Assembly: GCA_021783275.1 (NCBI GenBank)
Contig: JAJXUA010000010.1
Location: forward strand, 1-37,415
Direction: 5' to 3'
Source: Pseudomonadota bacterium
Lineage (GTDB): Bacteria > Pseudomonadota > Gammaproteobacteria > Burkholderiales > Thiobacillaceae
DNA length: 37,415 nt
The translations under genes and the position numbers were made by a program. This document shows, in pieces, positions 10,393 through 19,027 of this stretch. How positions within the stretch are numbered: the first letter of the stretch is position 1; every line of letters starts with the position of its first letter. The notes beneath the pieces were generated by a model, which ran no database searches, was not told the origin of the DNA, and worked only from the letters and a program-made list of their open reading frames with translations.

Positions 10393-11511
10393 TTGAGTCT
10401 GCTGCTCAAAGCGCTGAAGCAGGCCGAAACCGCCAACGCGACCAAACCTGCTGCGGGCTCGCCTGGCGCGCTCGAACTCGAACCGCTCACCGAAACCGGC
10501 ATCGACGACGTCAGCGAGTGGACTGCGCCGCCCCCTTTGGCCTACGGCGGAACGCCGGAGACCCCGCCGCGCTCGCCCCGCTTCCGCCTGCCCCGGCTTT
10601 CGCTGGTACCGCTCACGGCGCTGATTGCCGCGCTGGTGGCCGCAGGCTATGGCATGTATCTTTATTTCGCGCTGCAACCGCCCGCACCGCCCCCCGCAGT
10701 CGCCAGTACGCCGTCGTTGCCTGCGGCATCGGCCCCCACTGTTGTGGTGGTGCCCTCGCCCGCGCCAGCGGATCTTCCGTATGCTGAATCCCAATCCGTC
10801 GCGGTACTGTCCGACGATTTGCCTCCCGATCTGGGCGACGCCGCAGCCACTGCGTCGCTGACCACAGATGCACCCGCCCTGCCTGAACCCGCCCGCCGCA
10901 CGCGCACGCCGACAGCCACGCCCGCCAGTGCCCCCCAGTTCCAGCCCGACGTCAACCCGGCACTGCTGGATCGCGCCTATCTCGCCTACCAGCGCGGCGC
11001 GCTCAACGAAGCGCAGGCGCTCTATACCCAGGCTGCCGCACGCGACGGCAATGTCGATGCCCTGCTCGGGCTCGCCGCGATTGCCAGCCTGCAGAACCGC
11101 GACGACGACGCGCAGCGCCATTACCGCGACGTGCTCGACCTCGATCCGCGCAACGCAACCGCGCAGGCCGCACTGCTCGACCTGCTCGGCACGTCCGACA
11201 GCCAGGCCGGAGAAAGTCGCCTCAAGCTCCTGATCGAACGCGACCCCAGCCCACAGCTATATCAGGCGCTGGGCAACCTGTACGCTGACCAGAAACGCTG
11301 GAACGATGCGCAGGTCGCCTACTTTGAAGCGTATCGCGGCGCGCCCGACAACGCCGATTACGCCTACAACCTCGCGGTCAGCCTCGACCAGCTCCAGCAA
11401 TATCCCGCCGCGCTGACGTATTACGAGCGTGCCCTGGCCGCAGGCGGCACGCATCGCTTCGACCGCACCCAGGCGGGTACGCGGGTGCAGCAGCTGAAAT
11501 CACTGCGATGA
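10393..11511 (+). CDS. mshN: TPR-repeat protein, MshN-like
   Basis: Likely TTG start giving MSLLLKALKQAE; one TM segment then TPR-like repeats; position between secretin and ATPase. Confidence 0.65.
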   Translation: MSLLLKALKQAETANATKPAAGSPGALELEPLTETGIDDVSEWTAPPPLAYGGTPETPPRSPRFRLPRLSLVPLTALIAALVAAGYGMYLYFALQPPAPPPAVASTPSLPAASAPTVVVVPSPAPADLPYAESQSVAVLSDDLPPDLGDAAATASLTTDAPALPEPARRTRTPTATPASAPQFQPDVNPALLDRAYLAYQRGALNEAQALYTQAAARDGNVDALLGLAAIASLQNRDDDAQRHYRDVLDLDPRNATAQAALLDLLGTSDSQAGESRLKLLIERDPSPQLYQALGNLYADQKRWNDAQVAYFEAYRGAPDNADYAYNLAVSLDQLQQYPAALTYYERALAAGGTHRFDRTQAGTRVQQLKSLR

Positions 11512-11604
11512 AAACCGCGCACCACAGAGACACGGAGACACAGAGAAAACCCACCCGATCAGGATTTTCTCCCTGCCTCTGTGCCTCTGTGGTTAAGGGT
11601 TTTT
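11511..11604. repeat. Inverted-repeat element copy 1 (MITE-like, ~94 bp)
   Basis: AAAACCGCGCACCACAGAGACACGGAGACACAGAGAAAA ... TTTTCTCCCTGCCTCTGTGCCTCTGTGGTTAAGGGTTTT. Confidence 0.85.
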
Positions 11605-11609
11605 AACCC

Positions 11610-13304
11610 ATGGAACGCCGCAAGAAACTCCGCATGGGTGAAACCCTGGTCTCGCAGGGACTCATCACCGTCGATCAGCTGCGTATCGGCCTGACCGAAC
11701 AGAAAACCAGCGGCCTGCCCATCGGCCGCCAGCTGGTGGCGCTGGGATTCATGACCGAGGCGGTGCTGCGCGACCAGCTCGCCAATGCCCTGGGCAGTCA
11801 GGGCATCGACCTCGCGCAGGTTGTCGCCGACCCCGAAGCCCTGCAACTCGTGCCCGAGGAATTTGCGCGCCGCCATCACCTGCTACCGATTGCGCACGAC
11901 GCCGCGCAGAATCTGCTCACACTCGCCGCCACCGATATGTTCAACGTGGTCGCGCTCGATCAGCTCAAAGCCGCGCTGGGCGGACAGATCGAGATCAGCA
12001 CCCAGCTCGCGGGCGAAGCGCAGTTGCTGGAGTGCATCGACAAGTTTTACGGCTTCGATCTGTCGCTCGACGGCATCCTGCGCGAAATCGAAACCGGCGA
12101 AGTCGATTACGCCAGCCTCAATCCCGAAACCGAGGAATACACCCAGCCGGTGGTGCGGCTGGTCGGCGCGCTGCTCACCGACGCGGTCAAGCGCGAGTCG
12201 TCCGACATCCACTTCGAACCCGAACACGCCTTCCTGCGAATTCGCTACCGGGTCGACGGCGTGCTGGAACAGATCCGCAGCCTGCACAAAACCTACTGGC
12301 CCGGCATCCTGGTGCGCCTGAAAGTGCTGTCGGGCATGAACATCGCCGAGACGCGCGCGCCGCAGGATGGCCGCATGTCGCTGACACTGAACGGCCGCCC
12401 GATCGATTTTCGTGTATCGAGCCAGCCTGGCATCCACGGCGAAAACCTGGTGCTGCGCATCCTCGACCGCGAAAAATCCATCATGCCGCTGGAGCAGATG
12501 GGCTTCACTACCGACGCGCTGCGCGAACTGCAACTGATGATGGCGCGCCCCGAAGGCATCCTCGTCGTCACCGGGCCGACGGGCTCCGGCAAAACCACCA
12601 CGCTGTACTCGATGCTCTCGCATCTGAACAACGAGACGGTCAACATCATGACGCTGGAAGACCCGGTCGAATACCCGGTCACGCTCATGCGCCAGAGCTC
12701 GGTCAACGAAACGCTCAAGCTCGACTTCGCCAACGGCATCCGCTCGATCATGCGCCAGGACCCGGACATCATCCTGGTCGGCGAAATCCGCGACAAGGAC
12801 ACCGCCGAAATGGCCTTCCGCGCGGCGATGACCGGCCATCAGGTGTTCACCACGCTCCACACGAATTCCGCGCTCGGCGTGTTTCCGCGCCTGATGGACA
12901 TCGGCATCCAGCCCGGCATCCTCTCGGGCAACATCATCGGCGTCGTCGCCCAGCGCCTGGTGCGCAAGCTCTGCCCGCATTGCCGCGAGGCCTATGCCCC
13001 GGACGAGGACGAGGCGCGCATCCTCGGCTGGCAAACCGGCGACGCGCCCGTCTACCGCGCCGTCGGTTGCCCCGCGTGCAGCCACAAAGGCTATCGCGGC
13101 CGCCTCGCGCTGATCGAACTGCTGCGCATGGACCCCCGGCTCGACGAGCTCGTCGCCAACCATGCGCCGCTGCACGACATCCGCCGCACCGCCTTCGAAC
13201 TCGGCTACCGCCCGCTCGCAGAGGATGGGGTTGCCCGGGTGAAAGACGGCATCACCTCGCTGGCGGAAGTGGCGCGGGTGGTGGATTTGACGGGGCGGGT
13301 CTAG
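11610..13304 (+). CDS. mshE: PilB/GspE/MshE-type secretion/assembly ATPase
   Basis: N-terminal MshEN-like region, Walker [16 protein letters not shown], Asp/His boxes, CPHCREAY...[12 protein letters not shown] zinc tetracysteine. Confidence 0.92.
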   Translation: MERRKKLRMGETLVSQGLITVDQLRIGLTEQKTSGLPIGRQLVALGFMTEAVLRDQLANALGSQGIDLAQVVADPEALQLVPEEFARRHHLLPIAHDAAQNLLTLAATDMFNVVALDQLKAALGGQIEISTQLAGEAQLLECIDKFYGFDLSLDGILREIETGEVDYASLNPETEEYTQPVVRLVGALLTDAVKRESSDIHFEPEHAFLRIRYRVDGVLEQIRSLHKTYWPGILVRLKVLSGMNIAETRAPQDGRMSLTLNGRPIDFRVSSQPGIHGENLVLRILDREKSIMPLEQMGFTTDALRELQLMMARPEGILVVTGPTGSGKTTTLYSMLSHLNNETVNIMTLEDPVEYPVTLMRQSSVNETLKLDFANGIRSIMRQDPDIILVGEIRDKDTAEMAFRAAMTGHQVFTTLHTNSALGVFPRLMDIGIQPGILSGNIIGVVAQRLVRKLCPHCREAYAPDEDEARILGWQTGDAPVYRAVGCPACSHKGYRGRLALIELLRMDPRLDELVANHAPLHDIRRTAFELGYRPLAEDGVARVKDGITSLAEVARVVDLTGRV

Positions 13305-13306
13305 CG

Positions 13307-13714
13307 ATGAATACAGAAACCCTTCACCACAGAGACACAGAGACACAGAGAAATGCGTTGACCGACAGGGTCATCGGCGCAGCGATCGAGGTTCATCGTG
13401 CGCTCGGACCAGGACTGCTCGAGTCTGCCTATGAAACCTGCCTTTGCCATGAACTCGGGCTTCGACAGATTCACTTTCAGCGGCAGCTGGAACTGCCGGT
13501 TGTTTACAAGGAAATGCCACTCGACGCCGGTTATCGGCTCGATATCGTCGTGGAAAAACAACTGGTGCTCGAACTCAAAGCCGTAGAGAAACTCCAGCCA
13601 GTACATGAAGCACAATTGCTGACCTATCTGAAATTGTCCCAACTGCGCACCGGATTGTTGCTCAATTTCAATGTGCCCGTGATGAAAAGCGGTATCAGGA
13701 GAATCTCTTTATGA
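13307..13714 (+). CDS. GxxExxY family protein (PD-(D/E)XK nuclease-like) carried within an inverted-repeat element
   Basis: [10 protein letters not shown] (GxxExxY) motif; [15 protein letters not shown] resembles PD-(D/E)XK D..ExK; N-terminus HHRDTETQR is translated repeat arm. Confidence 0.88.
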   Translation: MNTETLHHRDTETQRNALTDRVIGAAIEVHRALGPGLLESAYETCLCHELGLRQIHFQRQLELPVVYKEMPLDAGYRLDIVVEKQLVLELKAVEKLQPVHEAQLLTYLKLSQLRTGLLLNFNVPVMKSGIRRISL

Positions 13715-13779
13715 TTTCCCGGAAACCAGCGCGTTCAGGTCATTCTCTGTGTCTCTGTGCCTCTGTGGTGAGCGGTTTC
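13316..13779. mobile_element. Inverted-repeat element copy 2 carrying the GxxExxY gene (~464 bp)
   Basis: Left arm GAAACCCTTCACCACAGAGACACAGAGACACAGAGAA (13316-13352); right arm TTCTCTGTGTCTCTGTGCCTCTGTGGTGAGCGGTTTC (13743-13779); 3 mismatches over 37 positions. Confidence 0.8.
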
Positions 13780-13812
13780 ATTCTCCGCGTACGTCACTGC
13801 GGATAACAACCC

Positions 13813-15018
13813 ATGCCTTTCTTCGACTACCGCGCCATCGACCAGACCGGACGCTCCGCGCGCGGCACGCTGTCCGCGACCAACGACGTCGATCTCGAAC
13901 TGCGTCTGAAGCGCATGGGGCTCGACCTCATCACGCTGTCGGAGCTGTCACGGCAATATGCGCCGAGCGGGCGCGAGCGGGTGACGCGGCGCGATCTGGT
14001 GACTTTCTGCATCCACATGCGCTACATCACGCGCGCCGGGATTCCGCTGCTGGAAGGCTTGCGCGACCTGCGCGACACCATGGACAAGCGCGGCTTCCGC
14101 GATGTGCTGACGGCGCTGCTGGAAGACCTGGAAGGCGGGAAGGTGCTGTCGCAGGCGCTGGCCGCGCACCCCGCTGTGTTCGGTGCGGTGTTCGTGCACA
14201 GCATCAAGGCAGGCGAGCAGACCGGACTGCTCGACGCGGTGTTCGACCGGCTCGCCGAATCGCTCAAATGGCAGGAAGAAGTCGCCACCAAAACCAAGCG
14301 GCTGATGATCTATCCCGCGCTGGTGCTGGCGGTGGTCGGCGTGGCCATTTTGTTCCTGCTGATCTACCTGGTGCCGCAGGTGCTCACGCTGGTGGAAACC
14401 ATGGGCGTGGCGCTGCCGTGGCCGACGCTGGTGCTGATGGCGATTTCCAACGCGCTGCGGTCTTACTGGATCGTCGGCCTGGTGCTGTTCGTGCTGCTGG
14501 TGACCGTGCTGCCGTGGTGGATACGCAAGACCGAATCGGGGCAGGCCTGGTGGGATCGCGCGCAACTGCGCCTGCCGATCATCGGCCCGATCATGCAGAA
14601 GATCGTGCTGTCGCGCTTCGCCAATACGCTGTCGATGATGTATCGCTCGGGCGTCACCGTGCTCGATGCCTTGAAAGCGGGCGAGATGGTCGCCGGCAAC
14701 CGTGTCATCGCCGGCGGCATCCGTCGCGCCGCGCAGCAGATCGCCGACGGTCGCGGCCTGTCCGAAAGCTTCCAGTCGATGGCGCTGTTTCCGCCGCTGG
14801 TGATCCGTATGCTGCGTGTCGGTGAAACCACCGGCGCGCTCGACGAAGCGCTCGACAACGTAACGTTTTTCTATAACCGCGAAGTGCTCGATTCCATCGA
14901 AAACGGCCTGCGTGTGCTGGAACCGATGCTCACCGCCATCCTCGGCCTACTGCTCGGCGGCATCCTGGTGTCGGTGCTGCTGCCGATTTACGACCTGATC
15001 GGGAATCTGCCGCTGTGA
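13813..15018 (+). CDS. mshG: PilC/GspF/MshG-type inner-membrane assembly protein
   Basis: MPFFDYRAIDQTGRSARGTLSA, LVTFCIHMRYITRAGIPLLEGL, two repeated T2SSF domains. Confidence 0.9.
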   Translation: MPFFDYRAIDQTGRSARGTLSATNDVDLELRLKRMGLDLITLSELSRQYAPSGRERVTRRDLVTFCIHMRYITRAGIPLLEGLRDLRDTMDKRGFRDVLTALLEDLEGGKVLSQALAAHPAVFGAVFVHSIKAGEQTGLLDAVFDRLAESLKWQEEVATKTKRLMIYPALVLAVVGVAILFLLIYLVPQVLTLVETMGVALPWPTLVLMAISNALRSYWIVGLVLFVLLVTVLPWWIRKTESGQAWWDRAQLRLPIIGPIMQKIVLSRFANTLSMMYRSGVTVLDALKAGEMVAGNRVIAGGIRRAAQQIADGRGLSESFQSMALFPPLVIRMLRVGETTGALDEALDNVTFFYNREVLDSIENGLRVLEPMLTAILGLLLGGILVSVLLPIYDLIGNLPL

Positions 15019-15294
15019 TGTCAGCCTGTGCACAAAACCACTCACCACAGAGGCACAGAGGCACTGAGAAAAGCCTTGCCGGAACCGCGCCCTATTGTGG
15101 TCAAAACTCGATAGGGTTTTCTCCCCGTCTCCGTGCCCGGGAACCTGCCGCTGCGATGTCAACCTGCGCACAAAACCACTCACCACAGAGACACAGAAGC
15201 ACTGAGAAAAGCCTTGCCGGAACCGCGCCCTATTGTGGTCAAAACTCGATAGGGTTTTCTCCCCGTCTCTGTGCCTCTGTGGTGAATGGTTTTA
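15001..15294. repeat. 138-bp-period tandem duplication containing two element copies (copy 3a truncated at right, 3b complete)
   Basis: GGGAATCTGCCGCTGTGATGTCAGCC... at 15001 and GGGAACCTGCCGCTGCGATGTCAACC... at 15139; shared core AAAGCCTTGCCGGAACCGCGCCCTATTGTGGTCAAAACTCGATAGGGTTTTCTCCCCGTCT. Confidence 0.88.
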
Positions 15295-15301
15295 TCCAAT
15301 C

Positions 15302-16783
15302 ATGATGTTCGCCCACCGCCTCCTCTTGCTCGCCACCCCACGCCAGATCGGCGTGCTCGACTGGCGTCCGGGTCATCTGCACTGGCTGGGGGAATTCAGC
15401 ACCAGCGCCGAGGGCATCGCGGGTTTCCGCCAGGTGGTGCTGCGCCACCGGCATTTGCCCGCGCTGGTGGTGGCCGATACGGTGGACGAGGATTACCGCA
15501 GCGAAATCCTGCCGCATGTGCAGGGCCGCGCACGCGACGCCCTGCTCACCCGCAAGCTGAAACAGGTGTTCCGCAACGCCCGCTTCACCGGGGCCTGGCG
15601 GCAGGCGCGCGAACACACCGGGCGGCGCGACGACCGCTATCTGCTCGCCGCGATGACCGATGCCGAATGGCTGATGCCCTGGATCAGCGTGCTGCTGCAG
15701 GAAAACGCGCCGCTCATCGGCGTCACCCCGCTCGCCATGGCCAGCCAGTATCTGCTGCCGCGCCTGCACGTGAGCGAACCGCATGTGCTGCTGGCGTGCC
15801 GCTTCAACAACGGCCTGCGCCTGTCGTATTACCAGGACGGCCAGCTGCGTTTTTCGCGCCTGATCGGGTCGGATACGCCCACCCAGTTCAGCGGCAACGC
15901 GGCCGAAGAAATCGCCAAGACCCAGCTCTATCTCACCGGCCAGCGCATCCTGCCGCGCGAGGCCCGACTGCATGTACTGCTGCTCGACCCCGCCGGTCGG
16001 CTCGACAGCGCACAGGCGCAGCTCAACGCCGATCCCGCATTCAGTACGCGGCTGGTGGATATGGTCAGCCTCGCGCGATCGCTGCATATCCCCGAAGACT
16101 TTCTCGCCACCACGCCCGACATGGCGATGCTGGCGGCTGTCGGCGGCGAAACACCGTCGCTTAATCTGGCCCCCGCCGACCTGCTGAAACGGCATCTCGA
16201 ATTCCAGTGGCGGCGCGGCCTGCATCTCGCCGCCGCCAGCGTCGCCGTGGTCGGCATTGCTGGCAGCGTCGCCTACAGCCTGCACGCCCAGGCGTTGCGC
16301 GACGAGGCACGCGTGATCCAGACCCAGAGCTTGCGCGCCGACCAGCAGCACCGTGCCATCGTGAGCCGCTTTCCTGCGCTGGCAACGCGCCCCGATCAGC
16401 TTGGCCAGACCCTCACCCTCGCCACGCGCCTCAACGCCGCGCCACTCGACATCGCGGCCCTGTTTGTGCCGCTGGGCCAGGCGCTGTCGGCGCATCCCGA
16501 CGTGGTGTTAAAGCAGGTCGCCTTCAACGACCTGGGCCAGGGCAGCGCCAGCCTGCGCATCGACGCCCACCTCGCCCGTTTCGACGGCAACTACCGCGCC
16601 GCGATGGCGCGCATCGACCGCTTCGCTGCGCGGCTCGCCTCCACCCCCGGCGTCACCGGCGTCGAGCGCCTCGACAATCCGGTGAACACCGCCCCCACCG
16701 CCACGCTCACCGGCACCACCACCGGCGAAACCTCGCCCGACGAAACCCGCTTCAGTCTCAGCGTGCAGGTGCGCCCGTCATGA
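15302..16783 (+). CDS. mshI: MshI-like (PilM/GspL-like) pilus biogenesis protein
   Basis: MMFAHRLLLLATPRQIGVLDWRPGHLHWLGEF; PilM-like region then TM helix and PilN-like periplasmic part; between mshG and mshJ. Confidence 0.65.
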   Translation: MMFAHRLLLLATPRQIGVLDWRPGHLHWLGEFSTSAEGIAGFRQVVLRHRHLPALVVADTVDEDYRSEILPHVQGRARDALLTRKLKQVFRNARFTGAWRQAREHTGRRDDRYLLAAMTDAEWLMPWISVLLQENAPLIGVTPLAMASQYLLPRLHVSEPHVLLACRFNNGLRLSYYQDGQLRFSRLIGSDTPTQFSGNAAEEIAKTQLYLTGQRILPREARLHVLLLDPAGRLDSAQAQLNADPAFSTRLVDMVSLARSLHIPEDFLATTPDMAMLAAVGGETPSLNLAPADLLKRHLEFQWRRGLHLAAASVAVVGIAGSVAYSLHAQALRDEARVIQTQSLRADQQHRAIVSRFPALATRPDQLGQTLTLATRLNAAPLDIAALFVPLGQALSAHPDVVLKQVAFNDLGQGSASLRIDAHLARFDGNYRAAMARIDRFAARLASTPGVTGVERLDNPVNTAPTATLTGTTTGETSPDETRFSLSVQVRPS

Positions 16784-17373
16784 TGCGCCCGCCCATCGCC
16801 TCGCTCAAAACCGCACTCGCGCTGCTGCTCGCCGCGCTGCTGCTGAGCGCCGCCGGGCTGCTGTGGAGTCGCGGCGAAGCGCAGACGGCGCAACAGGCCC
16901 TGGACACCCAGCAAGCCACCCTGCGCGCCGCCCAGGGCCGGCAACAGCAGGGCGAATCCGAAGCCCGTCTGATCCGCCAGCACCTCGACGCCTATCAAAG
17001 CCTGGCGGCACGCGGCTTCATCGGCGCGGAAAACCGCCTCGCCTGGATCGAGGCCGTGCAGCTCGCCAACCGCGACGCGCGCCTGTATGGCCTGACCTAC
17101 ACTCTGTCACCGCGCGCCGCAGCCACCGCCGATTTATCTGGCGGCCTGCCTTTGCAGCAAACCCGCATGACCGTGAAACTGCCGCTGCTGGTGGAAACCG
17201 ACCTGCCGCGCTTTCTCGCCGCCGTTCGCGCCCGCGCGCCTGGCATCTTCCGCGTCGCCAGTTGTCAAGTGCAGCGCGTGTCCGACGTCCGCACCCAGGC
17301 GCTCGACCGTCCCGAACTCGATGCTGAATGCGAACTGCTGTGGTTCACCATTGCGACTGGGGAGGGATCGTGA
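16780..17373 (+). CDS. mshJ: MshJ/PilO-like pilus biogenesis protein
   Basis: N-terminal TM segment plus coiled-coil; start overlaps mshI stop (ATGA). Confidence 0.6.
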   Translation: MMRPPIASLKTALALLLAALLLSAAGLLWSRGEAQTAQQALDTQQATLRAAQGRQQQGESEARLIRQHLDAYQSLAARGFIGAENRLAWIEAVQLANRDARLYGLTYTLSPRAAATADLSGGLPLQQTRMTVKLPLLVETDLPRFLAAVRARAPGIFRVASCQVQRVSDVRTQALDRPELDAECELLWFTIATGEGS

Positions 17374-17455
17374 AAACCTGTTCACCACAGAGACACAGAG
17401 ACGGGGAGAAAAGCAGGGGTACGTCTATCCATCCTGATTTCGTCATTGCGAGCCC

Positions 17456-17506
17456 AGCGAAGCAATCTAGCGTAGCGAAGCAATCTAGCGTAGCGAAGCA
17501 ATCCAG
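17456..17506. repeat. 18-bp tandem repeat, ~3 units (AGCGAAGCAATCTAGCGT)
   Basis: Two identical units at 17456 and 17474 plus a partial variant from 17492. Confidence 0.9.
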
Positions 17507-17678
17507 TAGCGTCGTATCCAGCCCGGCGCGGATCAATCCGAAAACCGTCTCACCACAGAGACACAGAGGCACGGAGAAGAACTGCGGATCGAACGGCATT
17601 CAGCAAGCATTCGGGCTGAAATTTTCATTTGGGCTAAAACATTTGTTCAGACAAAAACATCCGCTCAGTCTGAACTAT

Positions 17679-17766
17679 CCGTTCGGGCTGAGCTTGTCGA
17701 AGCCCCCAGGCACCAGGCTCGCTTCAGCCACCCTGCCCTGCCCTTCGACAGGCTCAGGGCGAACGG
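17679..17766. repeat. Imperfect inverted repeat CCGTTCGGGCTGAGCTTGTCGAAG ... CTTCGACAGGCTCAGGGCGAACGG
   Basis: Direct reading of both arms. Confidence 0.85.
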
Positions 17767-17774
17767 TGCACAGA

Positions 17775-18158
17775 ATGCTGTCTCTTTGCGCCATTGGGGT
17801 TTTCTCTTTGTCTCTGTGCCTCTGTGGTTCAGGGTTTGCTGCCAGCCCCGACCCCGGTCGCCTGTTCTACACCCCCGCCGAACGCGCCCGTCTCGAAGCC
17901 GCCCGCGTCCGCACCGTCACCCGCCCCGGCGCAGCAGACAGCGAATACAGCGCGCCCGCGCCCATCCATTACGACGGCATCGTCACCCGCTCGGACGGCC
18001 AGACCACGCGCTGGGTCGATGGCCGCGCACAGGCCGGCGACGCCCGCGTCCTCGGCCTCAAGCCCGGCCAGATCCGTGCCGATGGCAAGGTGTACGAACC
18101 CTATCAAATCCTGCGCGACGCGCCGCCGGACGCGCCCGCCAAGGAGCCCACGCCATGA
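17775..18158 (+). CDS. mshK: MshK-like small periplasmic protein with repeat-derived signal peptide
   Basis: MLSLCAIGVFSLSLCLCGSGFAASPDPGRLFYTPAERARLEAARV..YDGIVTRSDGQTTRWVDGRA..VLGLKPGQIRADGKVYEPYQI; position downstream of mshJ. Confidence 0.6.
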   Translation: MLSLCAIGVFSLSLCLCGSGFAASPDPGRLFYTPAERARLEAARVRTVTRPGAADSEYSAPAPIHYDGIVTRSDGQTTRWVDGRAQAGDARVLGLKPGQIRADGKVYEPYQILRDAPPDAPAKEPTP

Positions 18159-19027
18159 CCCGACCACACGGCTTCACCCTCATCGAGCTCGCCATCGTGC
18201 TGGTGATTATCACCATCCTGGTGGGGGGATTGGCGGTGCCGCTGTCGGCGCAGATTCAGGCTCGGCGAGTGGCGGAGACGCGCGCAAGCATGCAGGCCAT
18301 ACAGGATGCGATCTTGGGGTATGCCATGAGCCATACGAAATCGTGTAGTTGTAGTTATGACCCTGACATGGATTCTGACGGCGATGGCGATCTGTCATCG
18401 ACCAACCCATCCACAGGGTGCTCCGATATGTGCCCTCTCGAAGGTGCTCCATCAAATACTCTGAGTTTTACGCGGCATTATTTGCCATGCCCCGATGACG
18501 GAACCGGAATCGAAGCTGCCCGAAGTGCGTCAGGGCGATGTACTACGGCCCGTGGACGACTCGCTTGGAAAACACTTGGGGTCGGGGAAGCAGATGCCTG
18601 GGGTCAACGATTTACCTATGCCGTAACACCGGGTTTCACCGACAACGATAACGGCTTCATTTCTACTTCAACTCCATTTCCAACAGCAAGTCCTGCTACC
18701 ACGCCTACCAACGGGACGCTGGATATCTACAACAGTGCAAGCTGTTCAGGTGCAGGCCCGGCCAGTGATGCCGCCGTGATCATCATTTCGCATGGACCGA
18801 ACGGACGCGGGGCGCAAAACGTCAGTGGCGGAACGCCGCTTCCCCCTGCGTCGGTCCCGGCAGACGAGCGGCAAAACCTGCCTACTTACACCTCAGTTGC
18901 GCCATGCAATGTAGCCAATACCGACTTTGTCAGCCGCACAGCCGATACGAATTTCGACGATATCGTCGTCTGGATGTCGCCCAATATGCTTTTCAGCCGG
19001 GTGTGTCCGTCGGGCGGCTGTCTGTAG
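18155..19027 (+). CDS. Type IV pilin-like / pseudopilin protein, Cys-rich with DxDxDGD motif
   Basis: Prepilin signal GFTLIELAIVLVIITILVGGLAVPL; starts overlapping the mshK-like stop; ends VVWMSPNMLFSRVCPSGGCL. Confidence 0.9.
   Translation: MTRPHGFTLIELAIVLVIITILVGGLAVPLSAQIQARRVAETRASMQAIQDAILGYAMSHTKSCSCSYDPDMDSDGDGDLSSTNPSTGCSDMCPLEGAPSNTLSFTRHYLPCPDDGTGIEAARSASGRCTTARGRLAWKTLGVGEADAWGQRFTYAVTPGFTDNDNGFISTSTPFPTASPATTPTNGTLDIYNSASCSGAGPASDAAVIIISHGPNGRGAQNVSGGTPLPPASVPADERQNLPTYTSVAPCNVANTDFVSRTADTNFDDIVVWMSPNMLFSRVCPSGGCL

Larger units (their letters stand above)
17373..17837. repeat. Composite repeat cluster: two left arms, one right arm, plus two unrelated repeat families
   Basis: Left arms at 17373 and 17541, right arm 17800-17837; 18-bp tandem AGCGAAGCAATCTAGCGT from 17456; CCGTTCGGGCTGAGCTTGTCGAAG/CTTCGACAGGCTCAGGGCGAACGG inverted pair. 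Confidence 0.85.

Noticed and set aside
12032-13306. N-terminal extension of the GxxExxY ORF through mshE in another frame
   Set aside because: Overlaps most of mshE; the sensible start is ATG 13307.
11883-13346. 487-aa ORF antisense to mshE
   Set aside because: Shadow ORF; mshE motifs are clear on the plus strand.
13749-14825. 358-aa ORF starting in the element right arm and overlapping mshG out of frame
   Set aside because: Arg/Ala-rich alternate frame of mshG; not credible as a gene.
15015-15305. 96-aa ORF made of two similar halves (CAQNHSPQRHRGTEKSLAGTAPYCGQNSIGFSPRL)
   Set aside because: Entirely a translation of the duplicated repeat element; no independent coding evidence.
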